A stretch of 64,000 bases of DNA from DFXE01 sp032054765 (GTDB taxonomy: Bacteria; Bacteroidota; Bacteroidia; Bacteroidales; Tannerellaceae). The notes under the pieces were generated by a model. The model was not told the DNA's origin, searched no databases, and was given only the letters and a program-made list of their open reading frames with translations. Location: assembly GCA_032054765.1 (NCBI GenBank), contig DAMBSC010000005.1:186001-250000 (forward strand), in the 5' to 3' direction. The position numbers and the translations under genes are program-made. Position 1 is the stretch's first letter, and the number at the start of each line of letters is the position of its first letter. Of the stretch, positions 54,759 through 63,900 are shown piece after piece.

Positions 54759-55068
54759 CCTAATGGGTTTGCCCCTGGGCGCAGTGTATAGCGACCGATC
54801 CGGCTTGGCCTCTGCCACTGTGACCCACCGGGGCGATACCATCCTGGTAACGGCCTCGTGCGACAGCCTCCAACGGCTGGTGATGTACTATGAAAGCGAA
54901 CTGTCGAACAGCCGGTATTCGACATTCACACTGGAAAAAGAATCTAACCCCGTCCGCTCTCCCTTTACATGGTTCATGTATGGGATGGCAGCGGGGTTCA
55001 TTGTTTCACTACTTATTTATTTAATCATTAAACTTAGATCAAATGGCAAAGTATGGAGTAGGTCTTAA
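54592..55068 (+). CDS. Putative unimolecular spanin (lipoprotein with C-terminal anchor)
   Basis: From the ATG at 54592 the 158-residue protein has a short lipoprotein signal (LIIILALSAQSCKSS), a periplasmic beta-rich and helical region (VTVPMSHVALRIPTNDL) and a C-terminal transmembrane helix (WFMYGMAAGFIVSLLIYLII). This N-lipid/C-TM plan is that of u-spanins such as T1 gp11, which fuse inner and outer membranes at the end of lysis. Its first 167 nt lie inside the preceding gene out of frame. The longer frame from 54508 is not needed. Lipobox residues are non-canonical. Confidence 0.68.
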   Translation: MPALIIILALSAQSCKSSKDMQQTTISDSIRIVQKVVAVPVTVPMSHVALRIPTNDLMGLPLGAVYSDRSGLASATVTHRGDTILVTASCDSLQRLVMYYESELSNSRYSTFTLEKESNPVRSPFTWFMYGMAAGFIVSLLIYLIIKLRSNGKVWSRS

Positions 55069-55543
55069 AGACCTGAAGATCGGCCCTCAGGCCGCTAACG
55101 GAGGTATGAGTACTTCCCTGGTTAGTGTAGGTAAAGTGTATAAGGAAACAGCAAGTATCATCGACGAGGATGGGACAGTGACCAAGCATTTCGCTGAGAA
55201 CGACCGCTATCCGTTTCTTACGGTGTATGAGGCTGCCGGCACGACTATTAAGTTCACCCTCACCGACCTGGCGCCTGAGAAACTCAAAGAATATTTCGGC
55301 GGCGAGGTGGAATCAGCAACCAAAGCCTGGAAAAGCCCGATGACATCGTTCAGTTGCGAACGCTCATTGAGCCTGGAAACCGTGATGGGTCTTACCATTG
55401 ATGTGCCTAACGCGCACATTTATGCCAAGCTGAACTGGAACCTGGCTCAGAAGGAAGTAGCCAAACTGGAGGTGACAGCCGAAGTACAGGCCCCGAAAGT
55501 GGCAGGCGAATCACCGATGATTATCAAAGAATCAGAAGGGTAA
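55043..55543 (+). CDS. Major tail tube protein
   Basis: The 166-residue protein has the plan of Bacteroidetes siphovirus tube proteins: KYGVGLKDLKIGPQAANGG, then beta-strands with TIKFTLTDLAPEKL and FSCERSLSLETVMGLTID. It begins 26 nt inside the end of the spanin gene and opens the tail operon. Identification rests on position before the frameshifted chaperone pair and on resemblance to related tail tubes. Confidence 0.7.
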   Translation: MAKYGVGLKDLKIGPQAANGGMSTSLVSVGKVYKETASIIDEDGTVTKHFAENDRYPFLTVYEAAGTTIKFTLTDLAPEKLKEYFGGEVESATKAWKSPMTSFSCERSLSLETVMGLTIDVPNAHIYAKLNWNLAQKEVAKLEVTAEVQAPKVAGESPMIIKESEG

Positions 55544-55548
55544 ACATC

Positions 55549-56022
55549 ATGGAAAATCCCGAAGTCGAAATCAGAACGGTCGAGACCTTGTTGGATAAAG
55601 GCGTGCGGGTAGATCTGCCCGCCCCCTTCCTTCTCCGCCTCTTGGGGAAGCCGACCGTCTCATTGGTCGTAAAACGTCCGAGCAGCCAAACGCTGTACAC
55701 CATATCAGGTATGTATATGAAGATGAAAAAGCAGTGCGGCGACCTCGAAGCAGGAAGCGTGGACGAAGCCCACAGGCTGTTGTCTACCTGCATGATCCCC
55801 GTAAGCCGTATCGTTGCGTACGGCATAGCCTCCGCATGTACGCCGGCAGGAATTCGTAACCGGATACTGGCATGGTACCTCAGAAGGAGTCTGAATACGC
55901 GCCAGATGGCCGATCTGATTTCTATAGTGATCACACTTTCGGGAGTACATGATTTTTGCAATACTATCAGATTGATCGCAAATCTGCGGATGACGATGCC
56001 GAAGATGCCGACGACAGCCTGA
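55549..56022 (+). CDS. Tail assembly chaperone (gpG-like)
   Basis: The 157-residue protein resembles Bacteroidetes tail-assembly chaperones: KGVRVDLPAPFLLRLLGKPT, then helical segments and VITLSGVHDFCNTIRLIANL near the end. It lies between tail tube and tape measure, where lambda gpG and gpGT bind the tape measure. The last 67 nt overlap another frame that has no start codon of its own, so a frameshifted longer form is expected. Confidence 0.75.
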   Translation: MENPEVEIRTVETLLDKGVRVDLPAPFLLRLLGKPTVSLVVKRPSSQTLYTISGMYMKMKKQCGDLEAGSVDEAHRLLSTCMIPVSRIVAYGIASACTPAGIRNRILAWYLRRSLNTRQMADLISIVITLSGVHDFCNTIRLIANLRMTMPKMPTTA

Positions 56023-56255
56023 GCCAGGATGAAAAGGGAGTTAAGGGCCGGTATGAAGGCTCCCATAGCCCTTTCGGATTAGTCTACCAGATCGCCCGCG
56101 ATACGGGCTGGACGATTGAATATATTTTGGGATTGCCCCACGCCACGCTCGTGATGATGCTGGCAGATGCTCCGCGCTATGTTTCAGGTTCCCGGCAGGA
56201 CCACGAAATAAAGATCACCTCGAAGGAACAGCTTTATCAGGTGTTGGGGAAATAG
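55953..56255 (+). CDS. Frameshift extension of the tail chaperone (gpT-like)
   Basis: This frame is open from 55953 and lies at -1 relative to the chaperone gene; it has no ATG until its last third. A slip on TTT at 55954-55956 (run TTTTT, 55952-55956 region) would fuse 136 residues of the chaperone to 99 residues that include an acidic linker (DDDAEDADDSLSQDEKG) and WTIEYILGLPHATLVMML. The pair corresponds to gpG/gpGT of lambda. The exact slip site is inferred. Confidence 0.68.
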   Translation, partial: FLQYYQIDRKSADDDAEDADDSLSQDEKGVKGRYEGSHSPFGLVYQIARDTGWTIEYILGLPHATLVMMLADAPRYVSGSRQDHEIKITSKEQLYQVLGK

Positions 56256-56319
56256 TTGCAGTTAGTTTTTTAACTCAATAGCAGTCCGTTTTAACTGACT
56301 GAACAAGATGAAGTATCAC

Positions 56320-56362
56320 ATGGGCTTTAGCCAAATAACAAAAGAGCTTTGGCTAAAGCCAT
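56320..56362. other. Hairpin between chaperone and tape-measure genes
   Basis: GGCTTTAGCCAAA (56323-56335) pairs with TTTGGCTAAAGCC (56348-56360), with a small loop. Each arm is itself nearly palindromic. No U-tract follows, so it may tune expression or mRNA stability rather than terminate. Confidence 0.6.
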
Positions 56363-56448
56363 AGAAAGAGCCTCTGTCTATTTTGCAGTCAGCTAAAGCA
56401 GACGGCAATTTATGGGATAGTTATATACAAATCAAATAAAGGAATACT

Positions 56449-58602
56449 ATGGAACCTGCAAATATAAACTCGTTTTCGGCTGACGATATCAGCAAAGAAA
56501 AGCAAAGAATTCAGGAAACTTTGTCCGGTGGTGGCGATACAAACTACCAGACGGCTTTGACGCAATTATTGCAAACCGGCAGCAATACGTTTAATATACT
56601 CACTGATAAATCGCAGGAATTTGCCCAAAACCTGCGGGGCACAATCCTGGAAATAAAAAGTACGGAAAGAGCTTTGGATGAATTGAATAAAAAAGTTCTT
56701 GCCAAAGAAATTACGCCGGAGGCATATGCAAAAGCCTTCGCTGAGCAATCTTCTAAAGTGTCGGCACTCACAGGTAAGGTAAGTGCCGAGCTAAATAAAT
56801 TAGCCTATACACCTGATAACCTCACAGATACCGAGAAGAAACTGAACGAACTGTTCAAGAAACACCAGAATTACTTCGCGCGGATCACCAAACTCAGTGA
56901 AACCTATAAAAAAGAAAGAGAGCTGCTCGAAAGCGCGTTGACCCAATCTCAAACGGATGAAGAGAAGAAGCGCCTGCAGAGCATTCTTGACGTTCATAAG
57001 CAGACCTTCGAAAGCTCCCTGATGGATGAAGCCAAGAAAGAGGGCTTTTATAGCATACTGTTCGAAGATATCAAGAAAGTAAGCCTCGATACCCTTCACG
57101 AAGCTATCCGGCAAGCTGAGGAATGGATTGCCAAATTTGAAGCTGAAAACGATATAGATCCCACTTCTAAAGCCGGCATGGATCTAGACAAGGTCAAGAA
57201 AGCGGTTAAGGATGCAAAGGAAGATCCTGCTTACAACAGCAGCGTACCTATGAAGCCACCGGTCGATTTCAGCCAAGGAGCCGCCGGTTGGGCCACACAA
57301 TTTGCATCAGCAGCTCAAAAGACATTGGAAAATCTGACGCAGATAGCCGAAATGATCGGTTGGATAGATAAAGACGCAGGATCAACCTTTCAAACATTTG
57401 TGGGGGTACTTAATGGCATGAATCAGATAGGCGAAGGCGTATTATCCGTATTCAAAGGAGACATTGTTTCCGCAGTGAATAAGAGTATTACCGGCACCTA
57501 TAACATCATAAAGACACTACGAAATAATCATAAGTACAATAAAAGCGTCCGAAGAGAACAAGAGCAATACCTCAAATCCCTCGTAAATGAAGAGCTGGCC
57601 TATAACGCTGTTTTGCGGGAAAGACTACGAATAGAAAAGCAAATAGGGGAGACTTCACTGGATTATTATAACAGAAAATCCGCCGAACTCAACAAGCAAT
57701 CCGCACAGATCAAAAGCGAAGAAGACTCCTTGTTCGCACAGTTACAGGAAGAAAATTACACCACCGGCTATAAATACAAGCATGGAACCTTGTTCCGCAA
57801 AGCCAAGAGAACCAAACAAGAAGCCTCCCTTGCCGGACTGAGCTATGAGGAAATGGAGGAACTCTACTACGAAGGTCGCCTGGAAGGTAATGCCAAAAGC
57901 CTATTTGAGCAACTTCAAAAACTCAAGGAAGAAGGCAAAAATGTCACCCAAATGATCGAACAGCTCGACGAAGAGATCCGACAAGCCTGGACAGGCACAA
58001 CCAGGGATCAACTCGTTGACAGCATTGCCCAGGGGTTCCTCGACGGCAAAAAATCAGCCGAAGACTTTGCCGGAGACTTCGAAAGCATGATGAAAAAAGC
58101 TATGGTGCAGGCCATCAAAATGCAATATCTTGAGAAAGAGTTAAACACATGGTATGAGAAATTTGCCGCATATTCCGAAAGCGGCGGTGAATTAACTCCC
58201 GAAGAAATTGCAGAACTACAAGCTGATTACAATCGGATAGTAGAAGGAGGAGCACAGCGAATAGCGCAGATGGAAGAAGCAACCGGCATTACTTTCGAAA
58301 AAAAGAAAGAAGAAGAAAAAGCTGAAGCCCAGAAGGGCCTGGCTGCTATGTCACAAGAAACCGCCAGTGAGCTCAACGGACGTTTCTATGCACTGCAAAT
58401 GATTTCCAACAATATCAACGAGAATTTGTCTACAGGGCCGGGCAGTATTCATTCATTACTCAACGATGCAGCCTTACAATGGGTGGCAATTGAAGAAAAT
58501 ACACGTTATTGCAAAAAACTTGAAGGTATAGAAACCGACATGAGAACCATGAGAAACGATATACAATCAATTGCCTTAAAAGGCGTAAGACTAATCAAAT
58601 GA
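56449..58602 (+). CDS. Tail tape measure protein
   Basis: The 717-residue protein is mainly helical and coiled-coil (ITKLSETYKKERELLESALT; KEKIQ-type segments throughout), with a hydrophobic centre near 280-350 (WATQFASAAQKTLENLTQIA, FVGVLNGMNQIGEGVLSVF) and a C-terminal AMSQETASELNGRFYALQM motif I associate with Bacteroidetes tape measures. Its length predicts a tail of roughly 100 nm by the usual 1.5 Angstrom per residue rule. It ends overlapping the next gene by 4 nt. Confidence 0.82.
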   Translation: MEPANINSFSADDISKEKQRIQETLSGGGDTNYQTALTQLLQTGSNTFNILTDKSQEFAQNLRGTILEIKSTERALDELNKKVLAKEITPEAYAKAFAEQSSKVSALTGKVSAELNKLAYTPDNLTDTEKKLNELFKKHQNYFARITKLSETYKKERELLESALTQSQTDEEKKRLQSILDVHKQTFESSLMDEAKKEGFYSILFEDIKKVSLDTLHEAIRQAEEWIAKFEAENDIDPTSKAGMDLDKVKKAVKDAKEDPAYNSSVPMKPPVDFSQGAAGWATQFASAAQKTLENLTQIAEMIGWIDKDAGSTFQTFVGVLNGMNQIGEGVLSVFKGDIVSAVNKSITGTYNIIKTLRNNHKYNKSVRREQEQYLKSLVNEELAYNAVLRERLRIEKQIGETSLDYYNRKSAELNKQSAQIKSEEDSLFAQLQEENYTTGYKYKHGTLFRKAKRTKQEASLAGLSYEEMEELYYEGRLEGNAKSLFEQLQKLKEEGKNVTQMIEQLDEEIRQAWTGTTRDQLVDSIAQGFLDGKKSAEDFAGDFESMMKKAMVQAIKMQYLEKELNTWYEKFAAYSESGGELTPEEIAELQADYNRIVEGGAQRIAQMEEATGITFEKKKEEEKAEAQKGLAAMSQETASELNGRFYALQMISNNINENLSTGPGSIHSLLNDAALQWVAIEENTRYCKKLEGIETDMRTMRNDIQSIALKGVRLIK

Positions 58603-59537
58603 AAGGACGAATTTTAATTGACAGTGTGGATATTTATGACCGGTATGGCGTAACTATCCGTAAAGGAGGGTACAAAGATCTATTAACCTTCCCGGCGCTC
58701 AAAGAGCCCCAAAAGAATGATTGGCCCGAAGAAGACGGCGTAGAGGTCGACCTGGACCGGCCGGTTCTGGAAGTCAAAACAGTGACAATACCGTTTATTG
58801 CCGCAGATGAGGCCATAGAGCCTGGCGATTTTCTTAACTTTATCAGTCAGCCAGGATACAGGACACTCAGTATTTCTTCGCTTGGAAAAGAATGGAAGCT
58901 ACGTATGACATCGCATACGGAACACACCAAAAGCTACCGTCATACGGTATTTTCCATCCAGTTTACCGATGACTTTCCACAGGGAAGCCGCTCCGACAAT
59001 TACCTTCCCGTTGAGGAAGAAGTAGCAGGATTAGGCACATCGGTCTATCGGCTCGACGACGTTCCCTTCTCGTACTACGGTATTGTGGTCGAAAAAGGAT
59101 TGAGCAACATCCTGAAAGCTCCTTCCATCAAGCAGAACCTCACGCGCACGTTCGTTACCTCAGACGGTCAGGTATACGACGCAACGGTGGTAGTGTTCAA
59201 CAGTAAGGAAGTGACGCTTAAGAGCATTTTTGTAACCCAAAGTCCCGAACAGTTCTGGGAATGCTACACCGCTTTCTTCAACGATCTGATCAAGCCCGGC
59301 GAACGTCAGCTCTATTGCGACTATACCGGCGAGGAATACCCCTGCTACTATAAGAGATCAGGCAACTTCCAGATCGAGCAAATGGAAGGACGCTTTATCT
59401 GTTTGTTCGACCTCACACTGGAGTTTACCTCCTTCCGTATTTCCGAAACCGAATACCTGCTTACCACAGAAGATGACAACACCGTCACCCTTCCCGACGG
59501 CGAAACCGCCATCGACATGCAGATATTCAACACATAA
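58599..59537 (+). CDS. Distal tail protein
   Basis: The 312-residue protein follows the tape measure with a 4-nt overlap and shows the Dit-like plan: ILIDSVDIYDRYGVTIRKGG at the start, beta-strands and SIKQNLTRTFVTSDGQVYDA before a second domain with RYLCDYT-type segments (RQLYCDYTGEEYPCYYKRSG). It probably forms the ring linking the tail tube to the tip. Identification is mainly by order and by resemblance to other Bacteroidetes phages. Confidence 0.72.
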   Translation: MKGRILIDSVDIYDRYGVTIRKGGYKDLLTFPALKEPQKNDWPEEDGVEVDLDRPVLEVKTVTIPFIAADEAIEPGDFLNFISQPGYRTLSISSLGKEWKLRMTSHTEHTKSYRHTVFSIQFTDDFPQGSRSDNYLPVEEEVAGLGTSVYRLDDVPFSYYGIVVEKGLSNILKAPSIKQNLTRTFVTSDGQVYDATVVVFNSKEVTLKSIFVTQSPEQFWECYTAFFNDLIKPGERQLYCDYTGEEYPCYYKRSGNFQIEQMEGRFICLFDLTLEFTSFRISETEYLLTTEDDNTVTLPDGETAIDMQIFNT

Positions 59538-59560
59538 ACAAGCATTAATACATCATAATT

Positions 59561-59899
59561 ATGAAGATATACGATATACACGGCACGGTACTCCTCGACA
59601 TCGAAGTCAACGACAACAGCTACCGCTACCGATCCATTATGAAAGGGAACAGCGTTACCCTCTACTATTCACTCGCCGAACACGTAGAAATACCCGTAGG
59701 AAGCTACATCGACCTCGAACCCGGCGGACGATATACCCTCTGCAAACCGGAGAACTTCAGTAAACGGGGCACGCGAAACTTCGAATATACGATCATGTTC
59801 GATAGCAACGAAGAGCAACTCAAAAGGTATAAATATAAATTTATCACCACCAATCCAGGCAATAAAAGAGACAAGTCTTTCAAACTAAAGTCCCACTGA
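59561..59899 (+). pseudogene. 5' part of a frameshifted tail-tip gene
   Basis: The 112 residues (MKIYDIHGTVLLDIEVNDNS, NFEYTIMFDSNEEQLKRYKY) correspond to the start of the usual Bacteroidetes tail-tip protein, but the frame ends in KLKSH and a TGA at 59897. The continuation (VPLTATPKQFLELLVENLRL) is in the -1 frame from 59866. In homologues known to me both parts form one protein, so this is either a mutation, a sequence error or a recoding site. Confidence 0.65.
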
Positions 59900-62800
59900 C
59901 CGCCACACCCAAGCAGTTTCTGGAACTATTGGTCGAGAACCTTCGACTGTACGACCCCGAAGGAATGCCCGAAAAGGACCGGTGGCAGGTAGGAGAGTGT
60001 ATCGAGTCGTCTGAAAAAGCCCTCACCTTCAGTCACGAATACTGCTATGACGTATTGGGGCGCCTGGCAAGCGAATTCAACACTGAATGGGAGATCACCG
60101 GCAAAACCATCCATCTCCGCAAAGTAGAGAGCAATAAAGATGCCCCGTTGCCCCTGTCGTATGGCAAAGGAAACGGTTTCAAAACCGGCATAGGCCGCCA
60201 GACACAAGGCGACAAGCCCCCGGTAACCCTGCTCTACGTACAAGGAGGAGAGCGCAATATCGACGAACATACCTACGGAAACAAAACACTCCTGCTCCCC
60301 AAAAGTGCCACCCTTCAATACGAAGACCGCACCTACCGCACGGATGCCTACGGAATGTTTATCGAACGCACCGACCGCATTGCCGCCAACAAGAACGAAG
60401 ACAGCTTCGATGCCTCCCATATCTATCCCCGATGGGAAGGAGTGATCGACCGCGTCGTTACCTTCGATACGGCAAACCATGTCTACGAATTCAAAATAGA
60501 GAAGCCGGGCCAACAGCCCGACTTCACTAACACTCGCGTACCCAATGAGAAGGTTACCGTCATATTCCAGAGCGGACAGCTCACAGGGCAGGAATTCGAA
60601 CTCGCACAAACCGACGAGACAATCACCGGATACAACCATGCTCAGGGCCTTTTTCAGCTTCTGAAACTTGAAACTGATGGAACGACTCTACCAAACGATC
60701 ACATCAAATTCGCCAAAGGCGACCGTTTAGGCGTGTTCCACATCCAGCTTCCTCCCGAATATATCTGCGACAATGCAAATAAGTCAGGCGGCAGTTGGGA
60801 AATGTTCCGCGAAGCAGCCCGCTACATGTACGAACACGAAGAAGAACAGTTCAGCTTCACCGGCGAATTAGACGGTATCTGGGCCAAAACACGCTGGAAC
60901 AATATCGGCGCCAAGCTCATACCCGGCAGCTACATCCAATTCAGCGATACCCAGTTTCAGCCCGAAGGTATCCGCGTACGCATCACCGGCGTCAAAGACT
61001 ATATCAACAACCCCATGAGCCCGGAGATAGAACTATCCAACATGCCCGTAGGCGGATTCGTCTCCACCGATATAGGCAAGATCGACAGCAACAAAGCAGA
61101 AGCCGACGACTACCACCGCGACGCCATCCAATACACCAAGCGCCGTTGGCGCGACACCACGGAAACCCTGTCCATGCTCGAGAAAGCCGTCGACGGCTTT
61201 TCCGAAGGCATCCGCCCCATATGGGTACAAGCCATGTCCGTCCTCGTCGGCGACGAAAGCCTGCAATTTAACTTCGTCCGCACGGCAAATACGAATAGTG
61301 TGGTAGGAGCCAACTTCTACTATAATAAAAGTACAAAGCAATTAGAGGTAACTTACTCTAATGATACTTCGATTAAGCATTATACAATTGGCAAAAAAGA
61401 ATTAGGCCCCGAAGGAAGCACCGACACGGCAACCGTGTGGAGACTACCGAACGGCGGGTTCACCTCCGGTGCACTCTACAACAAAGAACCGCTATACCTC
61501 TATATCAAGTGCTATAAAATATCCACATCCACCGTAGCTGAATTCGAACTCTCTCCCGAACCTATTCAGCTAAGCGTGGGCAGTTACTACTATTTCCTGG
61601 CAGGAACACTATCGAGCGAATACGAAGGCGAACGCAGTTTCGTACACCTTTATGGCTTCACGGAGATACTCCCCGGCCGCATCAACGTAAACAAAATTGT
61701 CAGCCCTGAAGGCGAACAATACTGGGACATGGAGAACAGAGCCTTCAAAATAGGCGACGCAAACAACTACCTGGGATACAACTTCGACAACTACAGCCGC
61801 AACAAACTCGTCCTTAAAGGCGCCATGGTCCAGCGACCGGGAGAAGAACCTATCGGAATAGGTGTGTACCGTGAGGCCTGGGCCTCCGGCAAAACCTACT
61901 ATCCCGGCGATGATGTTTCTTATCAGGGTTCCACCTATCGCTGCCTTATCCAGCATAGTAATATAGCACCTACGAACGTATATCACTGGACACCCATAGC
62001 CGTTAAAGGAGAACCTGGCGCCCCCGGCGCCCCGGGAGAACAGGGAGATCCGGGAGCTTTGCCCACCATTAAGCAATGGAAGAACGGCGAAACCTACGTA
62101 AGAAACAATAAGGTTGTCGATTACATCATGTACCGTGCAGCCCAATACGACACCCCTACCTGGTGGAGGGTTAAAGAAGGTTACGCAAGCGCCAGGGCAG
62201 GAAGTACACCAACCAGTAACGGTTATTTCGAACAGATCAGCAGCTATGAGTCGATTGCCACAAACGTTCTCCTGTCAAACAGCGCGAACCTGGCCGGATT
62301 TACCTTCCTCAATGAATGGTTGCGCTCATCCTCCACGACAGACGGTGTACCCAATCTCCAGATAAATGGTAAAGCAGGAGAAATAAAAGCCCTTAAAGGA
62401 AACTTCGGAGAGTTCATTATCGGCAAAAAGACCTACAAAAACAATTGGTACAGAGGAGGAGAATTAGACCGACCCAACCTGGCGGCCACCGACAATATAG
62501 AATACATAGACGCCGGACAAACCATCAATTTCCGGAAAAGGATTGACCTGGGAGGCACAGCCATCATCATGAATGCCACCAGGCAGGGCACCAACGATCA
62601 AGAAGGCAAGTGGGGAGGAGGAGAAATCATGATGGGTCCCGGAAGTATTCAATACCAAGCAGTAGCCGAAGCAGGCGGAACAGAATTCAGTACCCCCGTA
62701 GACACTTCTCTGCACATCCTTTCCAAAAGAACCAAACGATTTACAGAGTTCGGAATAAATGTCATCCTATACAACGAACGTGGAACAACCCCTGCAGAAA

Positions 62801-63123
62801 CACACACTAAGTATCATGAAGAATTCGGAAGATCCATTTTCTTCAAGGGGAGTAAACGAATCTATAATCGGCAAGGAGATACGTTCCGGACAATAGAATT
62901 AGGTTCCCACGCTTTCCAGCATGAAACATGGGATCATAAAACCTATATCCGTATGGATCATATAGTAACTAATCACCAAACCATTCAATATTATGATTTA
63001 AGTGGAAACAAAACCCAGGCAAAAGCTATAGGAACTACGGTTACCAGAGAAGGAAAAACGCTAAAACCCCGGCCACTTATGTGGGATGAAAATACCGGCT
63101 ATATATATGCACACTACGATTAA
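59866..63123 (+). CDS. Tail-tip/fibre protein, main part
   Basis: The frame is open from 59866 and encodes about 1085 residues. The first 350 resemble the tail hub/tip region (WEITGKTIHLRKVESNKDAP, LPLSYGKGNGFKTG). The middle has a carbohydrate-binding-like module (AWASGKTYYPGDDVSYQGST) and collagen-type triplets GEPGAPGAPGEQGDPG; the C-terminal part is beta-rich and repetitive with IKALKGNFGEFIIGKK, typical of receptor-binding fibres. It most likely contacts host surface glycans or proteins. No own start codon fits; the upstream frame must be joined at 59866-59896. Confidence 0.75.
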   Translation, partial: KRQVFQTKVPLTATPKQFLELLVENLRLYDPEGMPEKDRWQVGECIESSEKALTFSHEYCYDVLGRLASEFNTEWEITGKTIHLRKVESNKDAPLPLSYGKGNGFKTGIGRQTQGDKPPVTLLYVQGGERNIDEHTYGNKTLLLPKSATLQYEDRTYRTDAYGMFIERTDRIAANKNEDSFDASHIYPRWEGVIDRVVTFDTANHVYEFKIEKPGQQPDFTNTRVPNEKVTVIFQSGQLTGQEFELAQTDETITGYNHAQGLFQLLKLETDGTTLPNDHIKFAKGDRLGVFHIQLPPEYICDNANKSGGSWEMFREAARYMYEHEEEQFSFTGELDGIWAKTRWNNIGAKLIPGSYIQFSDTQFQPEGIRVRITGVKDYINNPMSPEIELSNMPVGGFVSTDIGKIDSNKAEADDYHRDAIQYTKRRWRDTTETLSMLEKAVDGFSEGIRPIWVQAMSVLVGDESLQFNFVRTANTNSVVGANFYYNKSTKQLEVTYSNDTSIKHYTIGKKELGPEGSTDTATVWRLPNGGFTSGALYNKEPLYLYIKCYKISTSTVAEFELSPEPIQLSVGSYYYFLAGTLSSEYEGERSFVHLYGFTEILPGRINVNKIVSPEGEQYWDMENRAFKIGDANNYLGYNFDNYSRNKLVLKGAMVQRPGEEPIGIGVYREAWASGKTYYPGDDVSYQGSTYRCLIQHSNIAPTNVYHWTPIAVKGEPGAPGAPGEQGDPGALPTIKQWKNGETYVRNNKVVDYIMYRAAQYDTPTWWRVKEGYASARAGSTPTSNGYFEQISSYESIATNVLLSNSANLAGFTFLNEWLRSSSTTDGVPNLQINGKAGEIKALKGNFGEFIIGKKTYKNNWYRGGELDRPNLAATDNIEYIDAGQTINFRKRIDLGGTAIIMNATRQGTNDQEGKWGGGEIMMGPGSIQYQAVAEAGGTEFSTPVDTSLHILSKRTKRFTEFGINVILYNERGTTPAETHTKYHEEFGRSIFFKGSKRIYNRQGDTFRTIELGSHAFQHETWDHKTYIRMDHIVTNHQTIQYYDLSGNKTQAKAIGTTVTREGKTLKPRPLMWDENTGYIYAHYD

Positions 63124-63146
63124 TAATAAAATAGAACAAGTCAAAC

Positions 63147-63473
63147 ATGGAATTATCAATCAAAGACAGAGTCATAATCCTGCATGGATTATTCGTCAGG
63201 ATAGGCAGCATGGCCGACCTGACCATGCAAAAAGGTATCGAAAACGTGATAGGATTCACTGAAGAAGAAAGCAATAAACTCCGCATTTTCACCAGCCAGG
63301 ATGGAATAATATCAGTAGATACCGGCCTGATGGGAGTAGAAAACACCCGGTCACAAGACTATACAATCACCGAAGATCAGCGTGAGTATATCGTAAGCCG
63401 TATACAAAAACTCGACAGCGAAAACAATATCAGCTACGATTGCCTCGATACCTGCATGAAATTCGTAAGATAG
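63147..63473 (+). CDS. Hypothetical phage protein after the tail-tip gene
   Basis: The 108-residue protein (LSIKDRVIILHGLFVRIGSM, ITEDQREYIVSRIQKLDSEN) is helical and soluble, starting 23 nt after the tail-tip gene in the same direction. Proteins of similar size and start occur next to phage tail genes in Bacteroidetes; the function is unknown. It ends the visible tail operon before the GC-rich element. Confidence 0.6.
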   Translation: MELSIKDRVIILHGLFVRIGSMADLTMQKGIENVIGFTEEESNKLRIFTSQDGIISVDTGLMGVENTRSQDYTITEDQREYIVSRIQKLDSENNISYDCLDTCMKFVR

Positions 63474-63513
63474 AACAAAAAAAGCTCGCTTGTCCTTCCG
63501 GAAGCATAACCCA

Positions 63514-63800
63514 GGGTATCACCTCGGGACCGCTGCCGAAGTCGGCAAACCTCTGTAGGGTGATACCCCGGAAGGGACGCCGTAGGTGTCCAATCTTAGT
63601 AGGCAGTGACCTCAGGTCACTGTATACTGTCCGCGAATCCCCTTGATTGTTGCTGCCGTAGGTAGCACACCCTACGGGAAACCCGTTTGCCACCTACGGC
63701 GGCAGGGTTACGGGGGTGGCGGTCGCCATCATACCGGCACCTTGGGTACCGGCCTACAAAGATGGGTCACCTATGGCGACACGTCGGCGATACCGGCCTG
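63514..63800. repeat. GC-rich palindrome element, right copy
   Basis: GGGTATCACC (63514-63523) pairs with 63559-63568; then come CAGTGACCTCAGGTCACTG (63604-63622), a CTGCCGTAGGTAGC stem (63653-63666 with 63689-63705) and CCGGCACCTTGGGTACCGG (63734-63752). Counted from the first 19-nt palindrome the next elements lie at +49 and +130; in the left copy the offsets are +48 and +128. No coding frame is supported. The remaining 63801-63900 is AT-rich toward the next start. Confidence 0.8.
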
Positions 63801-63900
63801 AACGACGGATACCTGCGGCGATCCCTTGCGAGACAGCTTACGACACCTTTTCAAATTTATTATATCATTTTTTCAAAAACATCTAAAAGATTTAAATCTA

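Noticed and set aside
59561..63123. Diversity-generating retroelement linked to the tail-tip gene
   Set aside because: No reverse transcriptase and no variable/template repeat pair is visible in the window; it could only lie further right.
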